The notes below the pieces were generated by a model that had not been told where the DNA came from, made no database searches, and was given only the letters and a program-made list of their open reading frames with translations. From the NCBI GenBank assembly GCA_964452575.1, contig CAYVMN010000154.1, positions 1 through 10,969 of the forward strand: 10,969 bases of DNA, read 5' to 3'. Source of the stretch: CAYVMN01 sp964452575 (lineage in GTDB: Bacteria > Desulfobacterota > DSM-4660 > Desulfatiglandales > Desulfatiglandaceae). This document shows, piece after piece, positions 6,303 to 10,969 of the stretch; position 1 is the stretch's first letter, and every line of letters starts with the position of its first letter. Position numbers and translations under genes: made by a program.

Positions 6303-7055
6303 CTAAATCATCCCGTAACCACCGTCTACACAGAGAAGCTGGCCTGTGATGTAATTGCTCTCATCAGAGGCCAAGAACACGAAGGCCGGTGATATGTCCT
6401 CGGGTTCAGCAAAGCGTCTGAGGAGAATCCTATTCATATAAACCTCTTTTAGTTTTTCGTCGGACCTTATCTTCTCTGTCATATCAGTTGCCACTATACC
6501 CAGGGATATTACATTGGCACAGATATTATAACGGGCAAGCTCCCTTGCAATGGATTTTGTCATGCTCAGGATCCCCCCTTTGGCTGCGCTATAATTGATC
6601 TGCCCAACAGTACCCACGAGTCCGGCAACAGACATCACGTTGATGATCTTCCCACTTTTCCGCTCTTTCATATGAATCGCGGCAGCCTGCGAACAGAGAA
6701 AGGCCCCTTTTAGGTGGATGTCAACTACCTGGTCCCACTCCTCTTCAGTCATCTTGACCATCATGGCAGGCCTAGTAAATCCTGCATTATTGACCAGGAT
6801 ATCCAATCTTCCAAATGTCTCAAGGCCGGCTGAGACCAGATGTTCTGCATCGGATTTCCGTGCGACATCCGCCCTTATTGAAATGGCCTCGCTCCCCATC
6901 CGCCGTATGATATCAACGACCTCAGAGGCCGCTTTTTCGTTGGAGGTGTAATTTACTACTACCTTTGCCCCCTCCTTTGCGAAGGCCACAGCAACGGCCC
7001 TGCCAACACCTCGGCTGCTTCCTGTAACCAGGGCAATTTTATCTTTCAATCTCAT
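6303..7055 (-). CDS. SDR-family NAD(P)-dependent oxidoreductase (FabG-like)
   Basis: This 250-residue classical short-chain dehydrogenase would interconvert a hydroxyacyl and an oxoacyl thioester or a similar alcohol/ketone pair. It shows TGSSRGVG (11-18, cofactor binding), NNAG (89-92), S142, and YSAAK with Y155 and K159. The usual catalytic Asn of the D-x-N-L motif is replaced by H114 (DIHLKGAF), a change also seen in some SDRs such as the (3R)-hydroxyacyl-CoA dehydrogenase domain of peroxisomal MFE-2. The end CVDGGYGMI is FabG-like. The start ATG 7055 has a weaker AAAGG site 8 nt upstream. It is the first gene of the catabolic run, 106 bp before had, so a role on 3-hydroxypimeloyl-CoA or a related intermediate is likely but not shown. 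Fatty-acid FabG activity is the alternative. Confidence 0.75.
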   Translation of the reverse strand: MRLKDKIALVTGSSRGVGRAVAVAFAKEGAKVVVNYTSNEKAASEVVDIIRRMGSEAISIRADVARKSDAEHLVSAGLETFGRLDILVNNAGFTRPAMMVKMTEEEWDQVVDIHLKGAFLCSQAAAIHMKERKSGKIINVMSVAGLVGTVGQINYSAAKGGILSMTKSIARELARYNICANVISLGIVATDMTEKIRSDEKLKEVYMNRILLRRFAEPEDISPAFVFLASDESNYITGQLLCVDGGYGMI

Positions 7056-7115
7056 AAGTTAAGCCTTTCCATAGAGAATTGAAAACAGGAAATTCGGGTC
7101 CCTTTGGGTAGCGGG

Positions 7116-7148
7116 TTAGTGATTACATTATAGTTACAATATAGTTAC
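7116..7148 (-). promoter_or_regulatory. Probable promoter/operator of the SDR-had-oah run with three 11-bp repeats
   Basis: On the - strand GTAAC occurs at 7148-7144 and 7137-7133 and GTAAT at 7126-7122, an exact 11-bp period; the first two are part of a longer GTAACTATA repeat. A perfect -10 hexamer TATAAT lies at 7132-7127 inside the array. The -35 region is poor (TCGATA at 7154-7149 with a 16-bp spacer). Sites on one face of the helix over a promoter with a weak -35 suggest control by a DNA-binding regulator, but no regulator gene is in the window. Confidence 0.5.
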
Positions 7149-7277
7149 TATCGAAGGCTAAGAAAAGTTCTTTTTCATGTCAAGCAAAATCGAAAGTGTA
7201 TGGGGGGCATTTTTTGCTATCCGAGGGGTAAATGGGGCAAATCTGACGAAAACCTTGAACCCACCCTTGGAATGGGG

Positions 7278-7306
7278 TTGATTGAGAGGGCTTTTTCTTA
7301 TAAGAT
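7278..7306 (+). promoter_or_regulatory. Sigma70-like promoter for rlpA
   Basis: TTGATT (7278-7283, 4 of 6 bases) is followed after 17 bp by TAAGAT (7301-7306, 4 of 6), preceded by TA so that TATAAG also overlaps. Transcription would start near 7313, about 45 nt before the rlpA ATG. The rlpA ribosome-binding site itself is weak. Confidence 0.5.
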
Positions 7307-7357
7307 TAATAAAGACAGCCAGTTCTGAGGAACATAAATCCTTCATAGTGGTATAAG

Positions 7358-8143
7358 ATGAAAAAGATCCTGATCCCGGCCCTGTCTATGTGGCTGGGCC
7401 TGACAGCATGCGCAAGAGAAAGGCCCTACATCAAGCCAACTACAATTCCCCCCAAAAAACTTATTGTCCTTCCACAAACCTATAAAGACCCTGCCCTGAG
7501 GCCGTACGTGGTCAACGGAGTGCGTTATTATCCCTTACCCGAATCCGAGGGCTTTGTGCAGTCAGGAGATGCCTCCTGGTACGGAGAAGAGTTCCATGGC
7601 CGACCCACTTCAAGTGGCCAGTTGTTTGACATGTATAAACGGTCCGCTGCCCACAAGACCCTTCCCCTAGGCACCTATGTGAAGGTCTTAAACCTCGACA
7701 ACAATAAGGAAATTGTCGTCAAGATAACCGATAGGGGTCCCTTCGTGAAAGGGAGGATCATCGATTTGTCTTATGAGGCAGCAAAGGAAATAGACCTGAT
7801 CGGCCCTGGTGTCTCAAAGGTAAAGGTAACAGCACTCGGAAAAGAGGTAGGGAAACTGAAATCGCCGGTGGGGACAGAGGCCGTGGTGGAAACGAGAGAT
7901 CTAAATAGGGGTGAATTTACCGTTCAGGTGGCGGCATTCAGTAACAAGAGAAACGCGCTCGTTCTTGCTGATCGACTCAAGGTGATTTTTTCCTATGTGG
8001 AAGTAGCTGTTCATAAGGACGGAGAAAAGGAAATTATCTACCGAGTAAGGGTTTCAAAATCAGACAGCCTTCAGAAGGCCAGCCAAATGCAGAAGAGATT
8101 AGAAGATATGGGTTTTGAAGGGGCCTTCGTGGTTAGCCTTTAG
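7358..8143 (+). CDS. rlpA: RlpA lipoprotein, septal-ring lytic transglycosylase with SPOR domain
   Basis: RlpA-type proteins are lipoproteins of the cell envelope; in Pseudomonas RlpA cleaves glycan strands lacking stem peptides at division sites. The 261-residue product begins with a lipoprotein signal peptide with lipobox LTAC, so C18 is the lipidated residue. The double-psi beta-barrel domain spans about residues 68-163. It contains ASWYGEEFHGR (72-82), AAHKTLPLGT with H99 (97-106), TDRGPF with D125 (124-129) and RIIDLS (133-138). H99 and D125 match the catalytic positions of the family. A SPOR domain that binds denuded peptidoglycan runs from about 185 to the end (FTVQVAAFSNKRNA). It is the only + strand gene and its end overlaps the convergent ihfA by 11 bp. 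Confidence 0.92.
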   Translation: MKKILIPALSMWLGLTACARERPYIKPTTIPPKKLIVLPQTYKDPALRPYVVNGVRYYPLPESEGFVQSGDASWYGEEFHGRPTSSGQLFDMYKRSAAHKTLPLGTYVKVLNLDNNKEIVVKITDRGPFVKGRIIDLSYEAAKEIDLIGPGVSKVKVTALGKEVGKLKSPVGTEAVVETRDLNRGEFTVQVAAFSNKRNALVLADRLKVIFSYVEVAVHKDGEKEIIYRVRVSKSDSLQKASQMQKRLEDMGFEGAFVVSL

Positions 8144-8426
8144 GGCCTCGATTTATCTTGTTTCTGAGAACCCCGGAGGTCTTAAATACAACAACCCTTC
8201 TCGCCCTTAATTGAAGGTCTTCGGTGGTTTGGGGGTTCCTTCCCCTTCTCTCTGACTTCTTCTTTATCACAAACTTGCCAAAGCCACTGATCAAAAGATC
8301 TTCTCCCTTTTCCATGGTCCGCTTAATGATCTCAAGGAGTTTTTCCACAACAACCCGGGATTGGTTCTTGCCAAGCCCAACCTGGTGGTAGATATTATCA
8401 ATGATCCGTTCTTTGGTCAGGGCCAC
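8133..8426 (-). CDS. ihfA: Integration host factor alpha-type DNA-bending protein
   Basis: IHF/HU-family dimers bend DNA sharply and assist recombination, replication and activator-dependent transcription. The 97-residue length equals typical IHF-alpha proteins. It shows MALTK at the N-terminus, SGFGKF (47-52), and the beta-arm motif GRNPQT with P65. P65 is the intercalating proline at the same number as in E. coli IHF-alpha. It is followed by ARRVVVFKTSGVLRNKI. The start is GTG at 8426, with GGAG 6 nt upstream; homology at residue 1 confirms it. It is last in the psd-pssA-rsmD-coaD run, 92 bp after coaD, and overlaps the 3' end of rlpA. An HU-type protein is the alternative, but the ARRVVVF end favours IHF-alpha. 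No beta-subunit gene is in the window. Confidence 0.87.
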   Translation of the reverse strand: MALTKERIIDNIYHQVGLGKNQSRVVVEKLLEIIKRTMEKGEDLLISGFGKFVIKKKSERRGRNPQTTEDLQLRARRVVVFKTSGVLRNKINRGPKG

Positions 8427-8518
8427 CTTACGCTCCTCCTCGTCTAAGGCCTTTTTGGTCAGACGGCCTAGAAGTCAAAATTTTTCAATAAGAAGTATGG
8501 CTTATGTCGAAAAAGGTG

Positions 8519-9016
8519 TCAAGCATTTTTTGAATGACTGAATTTTTCTTTCAGCTTCTGGTTTACGATTTTGGGAACTAGGCCGCTGATGTCACCCCCA
8601 AAGCTCGCTGCCTCCTTGATGATCGTGGAGCTTGTATAGAACCATTTGTAGTCTGTCATTAAGAAAAGAGACTGGATATGCCTGTTCAGCTTTCGATTCA
8701 TGAGGGCCATCTGGAATTCATATTCAAAATCAGACAGGGCCCTCAGTCCTCTCAGAATGACATTTGAGTTCTTTTTTACTGCATAGTCCACCAGCAGTCC
8801 GTCAAAGGTGTCCACCTCAACATTCGGTTCGTCCCTGACGGCCTCTTTTATCATAGAGATCCTCTCTTCTATGGAAAAGAGCGGGACTTTCTGGGGGTTG
8901 TTCAAGATGGCGATAATCAACTTATCAAATATCTGCAAGGCACGCTTTACAACACTCAAATGCCCGTTGGTAATGGGGTCAAAAAATCCTGGATAAATGG
9001 CTGATCTCTTAATCAT
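8519..9016 (-). CDS. coaD: Phosphopantetheine adenylyltransferase
   Basis: CoaD transfers AMP from ATP to 4'-phosphopantetheine to make dephospho-CoA, the penultimate step of coenzyme A synthesis in the cytoplasm. The 165-residue protein has the nucleotidyltransferase motif YPGFFDPITNGH (8-19) with H19, K43, RGLRA with R89 and R92, and SSTIIKE (129-135), followed by FGGDISGLVP (139-148). F11 takes the place of the small Thr or Ser usual in (T/S)FDP (T10 in E. coli). The ATG at 9016-9014 shares one base with the rsmD stop (TAATG), a classic sign of translational coupling. The rsmD-coaD pairing is common in bacteria. Supply of CoA fits with the CoA-thioester pathway nearby, though the gene is essential anyway. 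Confidence 0.95.
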   Translation of the reverse strand: MIKRSAIYPGFFDPITNGHLSVVKRALQIFDKLIIAILNNPQKVPLFSIEERISMIKEAVRDEPNVEVDTFDGLLVDYAVKKNSNVILRGLRALSDFEYEFQMALMNRKLNRHIQSLFLMTDYKWFYTSSTIIKEAASFGGDISGLVPKIVNQKLKEKFSHSKNA

Positions 9017-9576
9017 TATCTTTCTTCGTATCCATATATGGTTATGCGCGTATCCCCGTAAAGCCTGGAGTCGAGCATCTGAAGGTTTTCCAGGGAGAGC
9101 GAGAATTTCTCGCCCTCTGCTGATTCGGCTATTACCAGTGCCCCGGAGGAAAGGGGACCTCTGACTGACAGCTCCTCAAGCCAAAAGGAGACTAAACCTT
9201 TTCGGTAGGGCGGGTCAAGAAAAACCACGCCAAATCTTTCCTTTAGAATGGAGTGGTCTTGAGGGAATCTTTTCCTGAGGTCTCTTCTTATGATTACCCC
9301 GCGACCCTTATAGCCCAACAGGGTCAAATTTTTTCGTATCAGGCCGATTGATTCCTGGGAGTTGTCCACAAAAAAGGCGCATAAAGCACCCCTACTCAGG
9401 GCCTCCAGCCCTAGACTTCCAGTTCCGGAAAACAGGTCCAGGACCTTTTGGTCGGACAAGTCCTGGCCGATGATATTGAAGACTGCCTCTCTTACCAGAT
9501 CAGAGGTGGGCCGAATTCCGAAACCCTTTGGAGATGCCAGGAGACGGCCTTTCATTTGCCCGCCCGTGATTCTCAT
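9016..9576 (-). CDS. rsmD: 16S rRNA (guanine966-N2)-methyltransferase
   Basis: RsmD methylates G966 of 16S rRNA in the small-subunit head, using S-adenosylmethionine. The 186-residue protein has the usual start MRITGGQMKGR, then IRPTSDLVREAVFN (21-34), and the SAM-binding DLFSGTGSLGLEALSRGA (47-64). The catalytic DPPY is at 121-124. Length and motif order are normal for the family. It lies 66 bp after the pssA stop and overlaps coaD by one base. No clear Shine-Dalgarno is visible before the ATG at 9576. A perfect palindrome TCAGCGCTGA sits just upstream, at about 9579-9588. The start is supported by the family N-terminus. Confidence 0.93.
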   Translation of the reverse strand: MRITGGQMKGRLLASPKGFGIRPTSDLVREAVFNIIGQDLSDQKVLDLFSGTGSLGLEALSRGALCAFFVDNSQESIGLIRKNLTLLGYKGRGVIIRRDLRKRFPQDHSILKERFGVVFLDPPYRKGLVSFWLEELSVRGPLSSGALVIAESAEGEKFSLSLENLQMLDSRLYGDTRITIYGYEER

Positions 9577-9642
9577 GGATCAGCGCTGAATACCACTACC
9601 ACCGATCAGCCATGCCAGAAGGGGGATCACGAATCAACTATC

Positions 9643-10431
9643 CTATTCCCGTTTGGCTGCCGGTGGGGTATCTCCTAGGGGGAGTTCGGCCCCTACCTTC
9701 TTTTTGCGTAACCGATATATGGTAATAACTGGCCCTGATGCGATGTAGGCTAGCAGGATGAAGAAAAGCATGATCCTTGGCCTGTAGGCGATTACTATTA
9801 GTATCAGGATAAGGGCCACCAAGACGTTGAACGGTTTTCTCCTACTGAGTTTAAATTCTTTGAAGCTTAGATAATATAAGGAACTTACCATGAGAAAGGA
9901 TAGGACATATATCAATACAATAATCAAGGTATGTCTGGATTCGGGCTCCGCTCCCAATGCAGTCATGAAGAGGACCAGCGCGGCGATAAAGCTTGCTGCG
10001 CCAGGTATTGGCAATCCCTTGAAATAATTGGGCTCAAGGGAAGTCTTTTGCACGTTGAAACGGGCAAGTCGGAGTGCCCCGCATATTACATACATGAAAC
10101 AGGCAAGCCAACCCAACCGATCGAAGTGCCCTAAGGCCCACTGGAAGGCCAGTACCCCTGGTGCGACCCCAAAGGCCACCAGGTCAGAGAGAGAATCGTA
10201 TTCAGCCCCAAAATGGCTCGCTGTCCGAGTAAGGCGCGCTATCCTTCCATCCAGGGAATCAAAAACCGCGGATACGAGAATTGCCGTGGCCGACATTTCG
10301 AACTCTCCGCGGATAGCTGCTATGATGGCGTAAAATCCGCAGAAAAGGCTAGCAGATGTGAAAAGGGTTGGCAGGACATAAATGCCCCGCTTCCTTCTAT
10401 TCCTTGGTCTCTTTTTTCGCCGTGCTTTCAT
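9643..10431 (-). CDS. pssA: CDP-diacylglycerol-serine O-phosphatidyltransferase
   Basis: PssA joins CDP-diacylglycerol and serine to form phosphatidylserine in the inner membrane. The 262-residue protein has a strongly basic N-terminus (KARRKKRPRNRRKR) and several hydrophobic membrane segments, roughly at 18-40, 87-120, 145-160, 168-190 and 203-240. The CDP-alcohol phosphatidyltransferase motif is complete: D61, G62, A65, R66, G75, D79 and D83, in the order DGxxAR-x8-GxxxDxxxD. The ATG at 10431-10429 overlaps the psd stop by 4 bp, so psd and pssA are translated together, and the PS product is the substrate of Psd. Membership in the type II class fits the sequence. Confidence 0.93.
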   Translation of the reverse strand: MKARRKKRPRNRRKRGIYVLPTLFTSASLFCGFYAIIAAIRGEFEMSATAILVSAVFDSLDGRIARLTRTASHFGAEYDSLSDLVAFGVAPGVLAFQWALGHFDRLGWLACFMYVICGALRLARFNVQKTSLEPNYFKGLPIPGAASFIAALVLFMTALGAEPESRHTLIIVLIYVLSFLMVSSLYYLSFKEFKLSRRKPFNVLVALILILIVIAYRPRIMLFFILLAYIASGPVITIYRLRKKKVGAELPLGDTPPAAKRE

Positions 10432-10969
10432 GATAGATACCCGATAATTGTTTGTCCTGCCCTCACTTTTTGATCTATGCGGGCAGAGATCTGGGTGTCG
10501 TGAGGAAGAAATAGATCTACCCTGGAGCCGAATCGTATGAGTCCGAACCTTTGTCCTGCCATCACTTGGTCCCCAGCCTTGACCCAGCAGGCGATGCGCC
10601 TCGCTAAAAGGCCTGCAATTTGGATGAAGACGACCTTATGGGCATCAAGGGACTCTAAGGTGATCCTATTGTTTTCATTATACTTTGAGGCCTTATCCAG
10701 ATTGGCGGAAAAAAACCTCCCCGGATTGTAGGTGACTTCCTTGATAACGCTGGAAACCGGAATCCGGTTTACATGGACATTGAAGACCGTCATGAAGACG
10801 CTTATCTTGATTGCCGCTTGGCCCAAGGGATTATTCCCGTCCTCAATCCGCTGGACTTCCAGTATTTTTCCGTCCGCCGGTGCCACAACTGCCTTCCTAC
10901 TGACATAACTTATTCGGTCAGGGTCCCTGAAAAAAAAGGCGACAAATAGGGTTGCCGCGGCCACAGGGA
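10428..10969 (-). CDS. psd: Phosphatidylserine decarboxylase (N-terminus outside the window)
   Basis: Psd decarboxylates phosphatidylserine to phosphatidylethanolamine at the membrane. About 180 C-terminal residues are visible, and the frame runs off the right edge with about 35 N-terminal residues missing for a short-form protein of about 215. A hydrophobic segment ending FVAFFFRDPDR precedes APADGKI, then SVFMTVFNVHVNRIP, YNPGRFFSANLDKAS, and NENNR. Near the end is RFGSRVDLFLP, whose GS is where the proenzyme is cut and the Ser becomes the pyruvoyl group. The short form without a long C-terminal extension is the archaeal-like/Psd-B-related type, seen in many bacteria. The stop overlaps the pssA start by 4 bp. 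Confidence 0.93.
   Translation of the reverse strand, partial: PVAAATLFVAFFFRDPDRISYVSRKAVVAPADGKILEVQRIEDGNNPLGQAAIKISVFMTVFNVHVNRIPVSSVIKEVTYNPGRFFSANLDKASKYNENNRITLESLDAHKVVFIQIAGLLARRIACWVKAGDQVMAGQRFGLIRFGSRVDLFLPHDTQISARIDQKVRAGQTIIGYLS

Larger units (their letters stand above)
7056..7357. promoter_or_regulatory. Divergent intergenic region between the SDR gene and rlpA
   Basis: These 302 bp separate the - strand catabolic run from + strand rlpA and contain no credible gene. The SDR side holds a TATAAT box and three 11-bp-spaced repeats. The rlpA side holds a sigma70-like promoter at 7278-7306. The middle (about 7160-7270) shows G-rich and T-rich tracts but no clear hairpin or motif. 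Confidence 0.6.

Noticed and set aside
7188..7210. Sigma54-like GG-N10-GC spacing upstream of rlpA
   Set aside because: Only the GG and TTGCT parts fit; the rest is a G-run and T-run, and it is about 150 bp from the gene.
8440..8480. Possible hairpin between coaD and ihfA (CTAGGCC with GGCCTTAG)
   Set aside because: A short bulged stem with a 13-nt loop and no T-run after it; too weak to call a terminator.

Overview
The window looks like a chromosomal segment from a strictly anaerobic Desulfobacterota-type bacterium (the former Deltaproteobacteria, Syntrophus/Desulfobacteria-like). The evidence is a set of genes for the lower benzoyl-CoA (anaerobic aromatic) pathway, an IHF-alpha-type DNA-bending protein, and strong AGGAGG ribosome-binding sites before most genes. 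The assignment to this group is an inference; no rRNA or other phylogenetic marker is present.

Layout, left to right. (1) 130-1566 (-) encodes a secreted SGNH/GDSL-family hydrolase with its own near-consensus sigma70 promoter. (2) 1843-2241 (-) encodes a small carboxymuconolactone decarboxylase-like protein. (3) 2327-2737 (-) is the broken front part of a protein tyrosine phosphatase. (4) 2738-7055 (-) is the catabolic block. In transcription order it holds an SDR dehydrogenase, 6-hydroxycyclohex-1-ene-1-carbonyl-CoA dehydrogenase (had), 6-oxocyclohex-1-ene-1-carbonyl-CoA hydrolase (oah/bamA) and cyclohexa-1,5-diene-1-carbonyl-CoA hydratase (dch). (5) 7358-8143 (+) encodes the lipoprotein RlpA and is the only + strand gene. 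(6) 8133-10969 (-) is a housekeeping run: psd (cut by the window edge), pssA, rsmD, coaD and ihfA in transcription order.

How the genes work together. Dch hydrates the cyclic diene made by benzoyl-CoA reductase, Had oxidises the resulting alcohol, and Oah opens the ring to 3-hydroxypimeloyl-CoA. The SDR is placed to act on a hydroxyacyl-CoA in the following beta-oxidation, but this is inferred. No benzoyl-CoA reductase lies in the window, so the class of reductase (ATP-dependent Bcr or Bam) cannot be decided here. PssA and Psd make phosphatidylserine and convert it to phosphatidylethanolamine, and their genes overlap by 4 bp.

The most unusual DNA is between genes. There are three GTAAY boxes at an exact 11-bp period over the likely promoter of the catabolic block. 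A folded-back 8-bp tandem repeat lies between the SDR gene and had. A 370-bp gap between oah and dch holds a terminator-like hairpin, two further hairpins and a 7-bp tandem repeat. I found no CRISPR array, insertion sequence, tRNA or rRNA, and no clearly new multi-gene system.
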